Of a stretch of DNA of 6,496 nucleotides, positions 1-6,040 are shown one piece after another. The notes under the pieces were generated by a model. The model was not told the DNA's origin, made no database searches, and was given only the letters and a program-made list of their open reading frames with translations. Source of the DNA: Pseudomonadota bacterium (lineage in GTDB: Bacteria > Pseudomonadota > Gammaproteobacteria > Halothiobacillales > Halothiobacillaceae); NCBI GenBank assembly GCA_021795795.1, contig JAJYPA010000473.1, forward strand, positions 1-6,496, in the 5' to 3' direction. A program made the position numbers and the translations under genes. Each line of letters begins with the position of its first letter. Position 1 is the stretch's first letter.

Positions 1-19
1 AGTACATTACGGGTTCTCG

Positions 20-166
<147 letters not shown>

Positions 167-1162
167 TCAGCGAAGCGGCCGTACATGAGTAAATTCTCTG
201 TCGCGAATATAGACCTCAGTCATGCTTCCATCAGCATGGCCGGCTAGGGCTTGAGCGTAGTCGCGGCCTCCTATCTTGGAGGCATCGGTCAGCGACTTTG
301 CGCGTATGTCATGAAAATGGCAGTCATCTACCTCCGACTTTGCCAACAACCGGCGCCATGCGCTGTTCCATCCGCTGACGGTATAAGGTGTCCCATCCTG
401 GGAGGCAAACAACGAGAGGGATCCTATCCTGCGCCGCAACCCTCGCGCCTTTGAAACCACAGTGCGCAAGGCCGGTGTCCAGGTATAAAGGACGCGGGCG
501 CCCGTTTTTTCCTGCGCAACCAAAAGCCCCTCCTCTGTGCACTGGTCTAGTCGCAATTTCATGATGTCACCACGGCGCATGGATGTCAGATAAGCCAAAT
601 CGATGATGCACTTCCATTGTTCATCAGCGCATTGACGTAACTTTTCTATCTCGGCATCGGTAATATACCTCTTGCGAGGCTTTTCCTTGTTGCGGCGCAC
701 ACCCAGGCAGGGGTTTTCCTCAGCCCATCCCCAGCGGATGCTATATGCGAAGACGCTGGATAATACGGCGATTTCCCTATTTGCCGCCACCTTGGCGCTA
801 CGCCTATCGAGATAGCCGGCGACGTCAGGGCGACGCAGGGATTCAATGCGCATGTGCCCGAACACATCTCTGAGTGCCTTGAGGATGCGGTGATAGTCCT
901 CCTGGGTCCGTGGGCGGAGTGCAGGGAGGATTTCCCCCTCATACCGGGCAATCGCGGCTCCTATGGTTCCGGTCTTTTCACCAGGGACCGTGGATTGGCC
1001 CTCTATGGCAGCCCACAAGGTCAGCGCCTCAGCCCTATTCTCGGATAGTCGTGTCCACTTTAGCTTGCGATCTATCCAGCAGGCGTGATAGTAGACCTCG
1101 CCGCGTTTGTACATCCGCAGTGGCAGACCCTTATCCTTTGTGCGCTTGCGTCCCATGCCCAT
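167..1162 (-). CDS. int: tyrosine recombinase / phage-type integrase
   Basis: A 331-aa site-specific recombinase that should catalyse integration and excision of the element at tRNA-Pro. The N-terminus (residues 4-55, with GLPLRMYKRGEVYYHACW) resembles the lambda Int arm-type DNA-binding domain. A core-binding helical domain follows at about 65-155, and the catalytic domain at about 165-325. The catalytic set is complete: R196 (in TSMRRGD), K219 (EKTG), H284 and R287 (HDIR), H309 (LAGHAD) and nucleophile Y318 (TEVYIR). Its start lies 3 nt after the stop of the DUF4224 gene, so it is probably translated from the same message. No strong Shine-Dalgarno is seen, and a second in-frame ATG at 1156 is an alternative start. 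It is the last gene of the operon and points at the tRNA. It looks functional. Confidence 0.95.
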   Translation of the reverse strand: MGMGRKRTKDKGLPLRMYKRGEVYYHACWIDRKLKWTRLSENRAEALTLWAAIEGQSTVPGEKTGTIGAAIARYEGEILPALRPRTQEDYHRILKALRDVFGHMRIESLRRPDVAGYLDRRSAKVAANREIAVLSSVFAYSIRWGWAEENPCLGVRRNKEKPRKRYITDAEIEKLRQCADEQWKCIIDLAYLTSMRRGDIMKLRLDQCTEEGLLVAQEKTGARVLYTWTPALRTVVSKARGLRRRIGSLSLFASQDGTPYTVSGWNSAWRRLLAKSEVDDCHFHDIRAKSLTDASKIGGRDYAQALAGHADGSMTEVYIRDREFTHVRPLR

Positions 1163-1165
1163 ATG

Positions 1166-1393
1166 TTAGGCGATTCTGTCCCAATGTGGACAGTCCTCCG
1201 TTGGCGTGATGGTCTGTCCGTTACCCAGAAGGTGGCGCTCCATCTCGGCACGAAGCACAATCGGACGGCCGGAGCGCGTTAGGGTGAAGCTGAAGCCATG
1301 CCGTTCCAGCCACCGGGTCTGTGCCGGGCGCCTGACATATCCGGTTAGCTCTTCGGTTTCTTCAGGCGTGATGAACGTGGTTTGACCTTGCAT
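1166..1393 (-). CDS. DUF4224 domain protein, integrase-associated
   Basis: A 75-aa protein matching the DUF4224 pattern: FITPEETEELTGYVRRPAQ near the N-terminus, then RWLERHGFSFTLTRSGRP and IVLR at about 28-48. Members of this family are typically encoded just upstream of tyrosine recombinases in proteobacterial prophages and islands; their role is not established, but a small DNA-binding or excisionase-like helper is plausible. The start at 1393 was chosen because GGAAG lies 9 nt upstream and the conserved domain begins just after it. An in-frame ATG at 1429 would add 12 residues. The 5' end overlaps the preceding gene by 32 nt, and the stop is 3 nt from the integrase start. Confidence 0.85.
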   Translation of the reverse strand: MQGQTTFITPEETEELTGYVRRPAQTRWLERHGFSFTLTRSGRPIVLRAEMERHLLGNGQTITPTEDCPHWDRIA

Positions 1394-1610
1394 GGCAAAG
1401 TTCTTCCGTGGTGATTTGCAACGCGCCATGATGCTGCTGGCGGACGACCAAAGAGTATTTTTGGAAGCGGTCCGCCTGCTCCATTAGCGCATCTGCCGAT
1501 CCTTGCTGGCCCATCTTGAGGGCATGTAAGGCGCGATTGCGGTACCCTTGGGCCTCGCTCTCCAGCCAGCCCGCGCACTCTTCCCAAATCCCGACGGGTG
1601 ATTCACGCAT
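1362..1610 (-). CDS. hypothetical protein, 82 aa
   Basis: Not recognised. The product is a small soluble, probably mostly helical protein (GIWEECAGWLESEAQGY, then KMGQQGSADALMEQADRFQKY) with no membrane segment and a His-rich end. The ATG at 1610 was chosen because it overlaps the stop of the upstream gene by 8 nt (ATGCGTGA), suggesting translational coupling, and because a GAGGA motif lies about 8-9 nt before it. A longer frame running upstream to 1691 lies in the shadow of the upstream gene and reads as low-complexity Ser/Arg/Met, so it was not used. The 3' end overlaps the DUF4224 gene. Confidence 0.65.
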   Translation of the reverse strand: MRESPVGIWEECAGWLESEAQGYRNRALHALKMGQQGSADALMEQADRFQKYSLVVRQQHHGALQITTEELCHARSNHVHHA

Positions 1611-1872
1611 GGGAGGCGTCCTCATCGTGGTCATTGACGCCCGGCAGGATCTCCACCGCATCGATGACCTCCCGCTCGATGTGGAGGGCATCGCCCTTGC
1701 TGCGCTCCTTGTCCACGAGGGTCATAATGCGGTTCGCTGCGGCGGGCGTGACACCCATCCGCTCGGCAACAACCTTAATGTCCTCGCGGATATCTTCCCT
1801 CTGCAGGGCGATCTTTGCCTTGCGGTTCAGTATGTCTTCGATAATGCTTTTGGTTTTTCCGTCCAGATGCAT
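1603..1872 (-). CDS. small GapR/T4 DsbA-like probable dsDNA-binding protein
   Basis: An 89-aa, highly charged helical protein. Residues 25-75 (REDIREDIKVVAERMG, then AAANRIMTLVDKERSKGD, then EREVIDAVEIL) follow the pattern of small dsDNA-binding proteins: a basic or acidic first helix, 'DIK..AER.GV', a basic central helix, then an acidic terminal helix. This recalls phage T4 DsbA and the GapR/DUF2312 family. The resemblance is judged by eye from remembered family patterns. Two ATGs occur at 1878 and 1872. AAGGAG touches the first directly but sits 6 nt before the second, so 1872 is preferred. It lies 54 nt after the ParB-like gene in the same operon, which fits a DNA-organising role. Confidence 0.7.
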   Translation of the reverse strand: MHLDGKTKSIIEDILNRKAKIALQREDIREDIKVVAERMGVTPAAANRIMTLVDKERSKGDALHIEREVIDAVEILPGVNDHDEDASHA

Positions 1873-1926
1873 GGGCATCTCCTTGCAGCTTTCTTGTCGG
1901 TTCTAAGGGAAAAGCGTGTCATCACT

Positions 1927-3399
1927 TCAAAACAGGTCTCTCGTCGTGCGGGGCATTTTTTCCTGGCAACGTTCCCCCAGTTGGTGGAACAGGGTGAGCC
2001 ATTGCACAGCACTGTCACGGTGGCGATCGCTGCCGGTCAGGGCCACGCTCTTGATCCGGTTCAGCTCCTTGTAGAAGCGTGAAATGGAAGTCCAGGCCGG
2101 TCTGCGGAGATCGATCTTCACGGATTCCGCATGATCCGGTGCGTCCTGTAATTCCTCGTAGAGCTCCCTGGTCATGCGCATCAAGGCGGGCAGATGCTGA
2201 TCAACGACTTCCCCCAAAGCCTTCTGGAACTCCGCCAAGGTATCCAAAAAGTATCGGCTCCTCTCGCCGACCTTGGTCCAATAGGCGTCTTCGTAATCCA
2301 GCGCGGCCGTATCGATTACGGTGGCTTCGGCCGTTGCGACGTTCGCGTAGCCGGCCAACCCTCCGGAAATACCAGAACCAAGATGCCTTCCATTGCCCAT
2401 GGAAGATGCGGAACCCCTGCCATCACTGCGGTTTCCGGTGATGATCTCCACGTCATGCACCGTCTGCGAATCGTCCATCTGGATCACATCCGGCAAGACG
2501 TGCCAGGTGGCGGCGACCCAGTTGGCGGGGGAGACCGATGGCAGACTGTCCGGCGAAAGCGCAACGGCCTTGGCCCAGCGCTGGACGGCCAGGCTCACCC
2601 AATGATCCATTTCCTGGAACTTCCCCTGGGCCTTGAGGTAGCGCAGGATGGCGAAAATCGTGGCGAGCTCGACATTGGCCTCCAGATCGGCGTTGGTATT
2701 GAAGAAGTGCAGCCGGATCGTTTCCTCCGCCAGGTTCAGATGACGGGTGAGGGCGTTGACGATGGAGTTCATCAGGGTGACTGCCTCGGCGTAATTGTGG
2801 ACGGTTCTTTCGCCGACACCATAAGTTGCCGCCAGTCGTTTGCGCGTTTTCCCGGCATCGGACTGATTAACAGGATCAAGTGGCAAATTTGCCACTTGAT
2901 CCTGTTTCTCGCTTTTTCGATCCCCGCCATGCATCCGCTTAGCTTGCAAATAATGATTCCCGATCACCCAGACTTTTTCGTAATCAGTGAGTTGCCGATG
3001 GGAGAAGTTGAATTCGGCGGCTTTCAGCGTGGCGTCATAGAGGCTCTCCACGGGGATGATCACATAGGGTACATCCAACCCGAGCTGCTCCGCGGCGACG
3101 ACCCGCAGATATCCGTCCAGCACACCGAGACGACCACCCTCCAACGGGGAGACCTTGATGGGGTCCGTGACCCCATAGGTCTTGATGGAATCGAAGAGGC
3201 GCTGGTATTCAGGCCGATCCGCAAGGCGCAACGGCATGAGATCCCTGCACTCCGGGATGGGGGCGAAGCGGTCCCATCGTGCCACCTGGATGGTAGCCAA
3301 GTCTTTGTTGGGAACCATGGCGTTGCTGTGGTCCTGGACCGTATGCGCTTCTGTTCCAGGTATGGTCCCGGTGCGGCTTTCCTCAATGATATCTGTCAT
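1927..3399 (-). CDS. ParB-like nuclease-domain protein with central HTH
   Basis: A 490-aa protein with a ParB/sulfiredoxin-fold domain at about 50-120: EYQRLFDSIKTYGVTDPIKV, followed by the hallmark DGYLRVVAAEQLG at 95-107. A basic GGDRKS linker (158-163) leads to an HTH-like segment at about 181-213 (RKRLAATYGVGERTVHNYAEAV). The C-terminal half (about 220-490) is long, helical, and not recognised. No ParA partner is visible in this window, so a partition role is not shown; DNA binding, regulation or nuclease activity are alternatives. The start at 3399 was chosen because AAAGGAG lies 7 nt upstream and its ATG overlaps the previous stop (ATGA). An in-frame start at 3456 would run through the upstream gene. 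A perfect 38-bp palindrome (2869-2906) falls at residues 165-177, between the two domains. Confidence 0.88.
   Translation of the reverse strand: MTDIIEESRTGTIPGTEAHTVQDHSNAMVPNKDLATIQVARWDRFAPIPECRDLMPLRLADRPEYQRLFDSIKTYGVTDPIKVSPLEGGRLGVLDGYLRVVAAEQLGLDVPYVIIPVESLYDATLKAAEFNFSHRQLTDYEKVWVIGNHYLQAKRMHGGDRKSEKQDQVANLPLDPVNQSDAGKTRKRLAATYGVGERTVHNYAEAVTLMNSIVNALTRHLNLAEETIRLHFFNTNADLEANVELATIFAILRYLKAQGKFQEMDHWVSLAVQRWAKAVALSPDSLPSVSPANWVAATWHVLPDVIQMDDSQTVHDVEIITGNRSDGRGSASSMGNGRHLGSGISGGLAGYANVATAEATVIDTAALDYEDAYWTKVGERSRYFLDTLAEFQKALGEVVDQHLPALMRMTRELYEELQDAPDHAESVKIDLRRPAWTSISRFYKELNRIKSVALTGSDRHRDSAVQWLTLFHQLGERCQEKMPRTTRDLF
2869..2906. repeat. perfect 38-bp palindrome inside the ParB-like gene
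   Basis: The half AACAGGATCAAGTGGCAAA (2869-2887) is followed with no spacer by its exact reverse complement (2888-2906); symmetry ends at 2868/2907. It encodes residues 165-177 of the ParB-like protein, in the linker between the ParB fold and the HTH. It could be a binding site for the protein itself, a cruciform, an mRNA hairpin within the operon, or an in-frame palindromic insertion. Confidence 0.95.
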
Positions 3400-3581
3400 T
3401 GCAGGGCTCCTTTGTTTGTCGGTTGGGCCTCTAGCGGCGCTGGCCGAATGATCCACACGTTGTTTTCATCCCGGGCGAGTTCCAGGCACAGCCCGTGAGC
3501 GGCAGCTTCCGACCTGAGCGCGGAAAGCACCGCCTCCATGTCTGTTACCCGGATGTCCTTGTTGAGATCAATACGAGCCAT
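3396..3581 (-). CDS. hypothetical protein, 61 aa
   Basis: Not recognised. The product is a small acidic-to-neutral protein (MARIDLNKDIRVTDMEAVL, then a helix rich in Ala/Glu, then NVWIIRP) that may form an alpha/beta fold; it has no membrane segment or known motif. Two ATGs are possible. A perfect AGGAGG touches the first (3588-3590) but lies 9 nt before the second (3579-3581), so the second is preferred. The 5' end overlaps the HTH gene by 14 nt, and its TGA overlaps the ParB-like start in ATGA, so translation of the two is likely coupled. Confidence 0.65.
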   Translation of the reverse strand: MARIDLNKDIRVTDMEAVLSALRSEAAAHGLCLELARDENNVWIIRPAPLEAQPTNKGALQ

Positions 3582-3801
3582 GGTGGCCATCCTCCTGGAA
3601 TAGGGGTGTATCCAATTCGCTCGCTATTTCATGAATAGCGCGCTGCGCGCCCCGATTGATGTCGCGCAGTTTGGCGAGGACGGTACCCTCCCGGATGCCG
3701 AGTTCGCGGGCGATGACGCTGGTCTTGCATCCTGCCTGGGCCAGTTTTAGGAGCTGGATCTGGCGGGTGGTTAGGAGGCGCCGGCGTTTAGTGGAGGACA
3801 T
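3568..3801 (-). CDS. stand-alone LuxR-type HTH protein, 77 aa
   Basis: A short DNA-binding protein made almost only of a GerE/LuxR-type (or sigma region 4-like) helix-turn-helix at residues 9-50: LTTRQIQLLKLAQAGCKTSV, then IARELGIREGTVLAKLRDI. There is no receiver or ligand domain, so it may act as a constitutive regulator or need a partner. GGAGG lies 6 nt before the ATG, supporting this start. It overlaps the upstream gene by 14 nt and the downstream gene by 14 nt. As the second gene of the operon it could control the operon itself or other element genes; the target is unknown. Confidence 0.8.
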   Translation of the reverse strand: MSSTKRRRLLTTRQIQLLKLAQAGCKTSVIARELGIREGTVLAKLRDINRGAQRAIHEIASELDTPLFQEDGHHGSY

Positions 3802-4015
3802 GGGGAACCTCCAGCTCGAGATTCTGCCTCAAGATGGGCTGGGTGAGATCTGCTGCGCGGACCAATTCACCGATGCTGAAGATCAGGCCGATCCGTCGTA
3901 GGGTATGGTGGATCTGGACTACCGTGGAGCGCAGATCTATTGCAATGCCATCCAGTGGGCAGCACTGGTCGGCCACCTGCAGAGCGACATACTGGTGTGT
4001 GAAGGGGGCAGTCAT
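3788..4015 (-). CDS. hypothetical protein, 75 aa, first gene of the ParB-integrase operon
   Basis: Not recognised. Visible features are a Cys-Cys pair near residue 18 (DQCCPLDG), a hydrophobic stretch in the middle (RRIGLIFSIGELV) too short and interrupted for a clear membrane span, and a Leu-rich acidic tail. The start is well supported: AAAGGAG lies 7 nt before the ATG, and a promoter with a good -35 and -10 sits 43-70 bp upstream. Its 3' end overlaps the HTH gene by 14 nt. Its place as promoter-proximal gene suggests a real small product, but no function can be given. Confidence 0.65.
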   Translation of the reverse strand: MTAPFTHQYVALQVADQCCPLDGIAIDLRSTVVQIHHTLRRIGLIFSIGELVRAADLTQPILRQNLELEVPHVLH

Positions 4016-4057
4016 GGAGGGTCTCCTTTGCCAACGTAGCGACCAAGCAATAAGTGC

Positions 4058-4085
4058 ATTATGCGCAAATATGAATTTGCGTCAA
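4058..4085 (-). promoter_or_regulatory. promoter of the ParB-integrase operon
   Basis: On the minus strand the -35 TTGACG (4085-4080) is separated by 16 nt from the -10 CATAAT (4063-4058), five of six matches to consensus in each. Transcription would start near 4050, leaving a leader of about 35 nt with a strong Shine-Dalgarno. It lies just after the terminator of the upstream operon, so the ParB-integrase operon is an independent unit. A palindrome fills its spacer. Confidence 0.7.
4064..4081. promoter_or_regulatory. palindromic operator in the operon promoter spacer
   Basis: CGCAAAT (4064-4070) and ATTTGCG (4075-4081) are perfect inverted repeats around ATGA. They occupy the spacer between -35 and -10, where a bound repressor would block RNA polymerase. 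The wider stretch 4056-4090 resembles 6034-6068 in the XRE switch, making an XRE protein of this element the likely ligand (inference). Confidence 0.6.
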
Positions 4086-4104
4086 GAGCAAATTCTTAGT
4101 GTTG

Positions 4105-4126
4105 AAAAACCCGCCACACGGGCGGG
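4105..4126 (-). terminator. intrinsic terminator of the XRE-NTase operon
   Basis: On the minus strand CCCGCC and GGCGGG form a 6-bp GC stem around CGTGT, followed at once by TTTTT. It lies 32 nt after the stop of the 318-aa gene and ahead of the next operon's promoter, separating the two transcription units. Confidence 0.85.
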
Positions 4127-4157
4127 CATTCTCACTCATTGGACGGGCACTAGCTCG

Positions 4158-5114
4158 TCATAGCAGCTTCTTTGTCTCGGGTACGGTCTCTATCTTCTCC
4201 ACCATCATCAATCGCGGGCGTCCATCGCGGTCGGTTTCGTAACGCCCGGATACCAAGGCAAGGTGACCGAGCATCGCCCGTGCCTGCTCTGGGTGGAGTT
4301 CTGGCGCAATGCATCGCAAAACCCCTTCTTTCGTACGCAGGTTGAAGCGTGTTTTATCTAAATCCGCCGCTCGTACTTCTCCTGTGAATGCACCATGAAG
4401 GGCCCGATCTCCAAGGGGTGAGCGCAAGGCCGACCGTAATACGACACGATCATGCTGGGACAAGCTGGCAGTACCGTTTCCGCGGCTGGAAAATTCCAAG
4501 GTGTCGATACCTCGAGTACCTGTGGGCGAGAAGCTCAAGAGGGTATGGAGCGCTACATCGCGTAAGGCCGGGTCAGGCATGGTCTCTGCCGCGCCAGGAA
4601 GCACGCTATTATCTCCGATATCGTTGGCAAGGACGGGCAAAAGATCAATGGCATTGAGAATGCGTATGACGAGTTGATCATCTTCTGGAAGCATGTCGGC
4701 CGATGGGGGCTGTATCTTGGTGCCAAACCACAAACTTCCGGGAGCTATTCCGGTAACCCGCAAATCAATTTGTCTGGAAAGCTTGGTACCGTTGGCACCC
4801 AGCAAGTCAATGACCGCGGCAGACAGGCGTCGCAAGTTTTGTTCCACCGTGCTGGTGAGCCAAGTCAGTGAAGATAGCCATGGCATTATTTGCGTTACAC
4901 CACGGCCTTCTGCGTGGAAGACTAAATCGGAGTTATCTAACAAGTGCGCTAGTGGTAGATTTTTTTCGGCAATTTTTATTATTTGTTCAAAAGTTGCGTC
5001 TACGATCTGTCTTGGTGTCGCATCAACCCCTGTTTCTTTTGCAAGCAGTCCTTCGGTGACCATGTTTTCGAGGAAAACGCGTATCGTATCATATGCACTT
5101 TCTCTGTGAGTCAT
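4158..5114 (-). CDS. unknown 318-aa protein, partner of the DUF6932 nucleotidyltransferase
   Basis: Not recognised as a named family. The N-terminal ~110 residues look helical. A strand-rich stretch around 115-135 (LRVTGIAPGSLWFGTKI) is followed by a helical part holding RDVALH at 185-190, which fits the short RX4-6H pattern of HEPN RNases, though that pattern alone is weak. The C-terminus (about 243-308: FTGEVRAADLDKTRFNLRT, then VSGRYETDRDGRP) looks like a small beta-barrel. The start is firm: GAGG lies 8 nt before the ATG, and ATGA overlaps the NTase stop. It is the last gene before the terminator. It may be the effector of a three-gene system (inference). The 5' part is markedly AT-richer (33-42% GC in 4921-5040) than the 3' part (about 60% near 4200). 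Confidence 0.75.
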   Translation of the reverse strand: MTHRESAYDTIRVFLENMVTEGLLAKETGVDATPRQIVDATFEQIIKIAEKNLPLAHLLDNSDLVFHAEGRGVTQIMPWLSSLTWLTSTVEQNLRRLSAAVIDLLGANGTKLSRQIDLRVTGIAPGSLWFGTKIQPPSADMLPEDDQLVIRILNAIDLLPVLANDIGDNSVLPGAAETMPDPALRDVALHTLLSFSPTGTRGIDTLEFSSRGNGTASLSQHDRVVLRSALRSPLGDRALHGAFTGEVRAADLDKTRFNLRTKEGVLRCIAPELHPEQARAMLGHLALVSGRYETDRDGRPRLMMVEKIETVPETKKLL

Positions 5115-5563
5115 GGCAATATCCTCAGGATACCTTTCGGGTATGTGCTGCTCATTCGCAGCTCTGCTGCGGCTTTCGTTCCAATCTGTTGAAATATTTT
5201 TATAAAATCATCTGAACATCTCGGGTAATTCACCCACACATCAACGCGAAGATCTGACTTGATGGCGTCATGGCGCAATCGTACAGCAATGGCAAGTGCT
5301 AGCGTTTCGTCGGATTCTGTGTGGGACATGTCAAGTATTGTATCGATATCTGAAGGTGATGGTATGTTGCGCACAAAGCTTCCATTTATGAGTATTGGGC
5401 ATTCGATGTTGGCTTGCCTCCATTCGGTAGAAAGAAATGTGTTGAGGTTTTTAAATAGTGTCGATCTAAGTGGATTCCAGCAGAATCTTTCTGCTATTTG
5501 TTCCTTGGAGCATTCCCAAATCCCCGGCGGTAGAAGTCCATGCCGGTTGAACTCGGGGATCAC
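5111..5563 (-). CDS. DUF6932-type nucleotidyltransferase-fold protein
   Basis: A 150-aa protein beginning MIPEFNRHGLLPPGIWEC, the typical opening of DUF6932 proteins. The nucleotidyltransferase signature is present: GSF at 61-63, then SDIDTILDM with D72 and D74, and a likely third metal ligand D108 (RVDVWV). The end PKGILRI is also typical of the family. It probably binds nucleotide and metal and may transfer a nucleotide to a protein or RNA; the substrate is unknown. The start is GTG, overlapping the XRE stop in GTGA with GAGG about 10 nt upstream. It sits between an XRE regulator and an unknown protein, a context shared by many toxin-antitoxin and defence cassettes. GC is about 40-45%, lower than the XRE gene (about 60%). 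Confidence 0.82.
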   Translation of the reverse strand: MIPEFNRHGLLPPGIWECSKEQIAERFCWNPLRSTLFKNLNTFLSTEWRQANIECPILINGSFVRNIPSPSDIDTILDMSHTESDETLALAIAVRLRHDAIKSDLRVDVWVNYPRCSDDFIKIFQQIGTKAAAELRMSSTYPKGILRILP

Positions 5564-5988
5564 TTGGACTCATCCTCACCACCTAGGAGTGTCTCGATCG
5601 CCTTGGCAATGCGCTCCCCCGCCTGTGGATTTTCCAGGTATCGCAGAACCAGCCGCGCCACCTCCTCACGGACGGCAGGATCGCCACGATCGAAACGCTT
5701 CGCAAGCGTCTGAAGTAGCGACGAAATAGTCTCTTCTCCGGCGATACTCCTGGCTATCTGCAGATCAAGGGCAATGCTACGTCCTTCTTCTGCTATGCCA
5801 TAAAGGTCGGACAATCGCAGATCGAACGCCTTGGCTATCGCCCTCAATGTGCTCTCGGACGCACCCTGGATACCGCGTTCCAGTCTGGAGATGTTCCCAG
5901 CATCTGACCCCACCCGATGAGCAAGCTCCTCCTGAGTCCAGCCACGCGCTTTCCGCAGTTCTCGTATCACCTCACCCAGGGTCTTCAT
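5560..5988 (-). CDS. XRE-family regulator with helical C-terminal domain
   Basis: A 142-aa regulator. Residues 6-62 form an XRE HTH: IRELRKARGWTQEELAHRVG, then NISRLERGIQGASESTL and RAIAKAFDLRLSDLYG. The C-terminal half (about 70-138) is helical, without a LexA/CI-type peptidase motif, so control by RecA-driven self-cleavage is unlikely. The ATG at 5988 was chosen over an in-frame TTG at 6003 because the HTH begins just after it; no strong Shine-Dalgarno is visible for either. It is transcribed divergently from a second XRE gene across a 90-bp region with two palindromes, so it probably regulates itself and its neighbour. Its stop overlaps the GTG of the nucleotidyltransferase gene, making it the first gene of a three-gene operon. 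Confidence 0.9.
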   Translation of the reverse strand: MKTLGEVIRELRKARGWTQEELAHRVGSDAGNISRLERGIQGASESTLRAIAKAFDLRLSDLYGIAEEGRSIALDLQIARSIAGEETISSLLQTLAKRFDRGDPAVREEVARLVLRYLENPQAGERIAKAIETLLGGEDESK

Positions 5989-6011
5989 GCGTGTAGGCTG
6001 CAACGTTCTTG

Positions 6012-6040
6012 TTGATAGCGCAAAGCGCTACACGCATAAT
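6012..6040 (+). promoter_or_regulatory. rightward promoter of the Cro-like XRE gene
   Basis: TTGATA (6012-6017) and CATAAT (6035-6040) are separated by 17 nt, each matching consensus at five of six positions. Transcription would start near 6047, leaving a leader of about 32 nt before the ATG at 6079. Its spacer holds the first palindromic operator. Confidence 0.65.
6016..6030. promoter_or_regulatory. operator 1, palindrome TAGCGCAAAGCGCTA
   Basis: A perfect inverted repeat of TAGCGC around AAA. It lies between the -35 and -10 of the rightward promoter and at the predicted start of the leftward transcript. It shares the core GCGYAAAGCGC with operator 2. It is a likely site for one or both XRE proteins. 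Confidence 0.7.

Noticed and set aside
1362..1691. Longer 109-aa version of the 82-aa gene
   Set aside because: The extra N-terminal residues lie entirely over the GapR-like gene and are low-complexity; the ATG at 1610 overlaps the upstream stop and has a ribosome site.
1516..2082. Plus-strand frame of 188 codons
   Set aside because: It runs opposite three minus-strand genes with coupled starts and stops; its protein looks like a reverse-frame shadow.
2194..3498. Long plus-strand frame of 434 codons opposite the ParB-like gene
   Set aside because: It is antisense to a gene with recognisable domains, strong ribosome site and operon context; its translation shows no domain and it has no promoter or ribosome site that I can see.
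4105..4126. Reading the GC hairpin as a plus-strand terminator
   Set aside because: The T run exists only on the minus strand (A run on plus), and the converging plus strand has no gene to terminate.
3834..4163. Plus-strand frame of 109 codons across the intergenic region
   Set aside because: It covers the terminator, promoter and the 75-aa gene on the other strand, with no ribosome site of its own.
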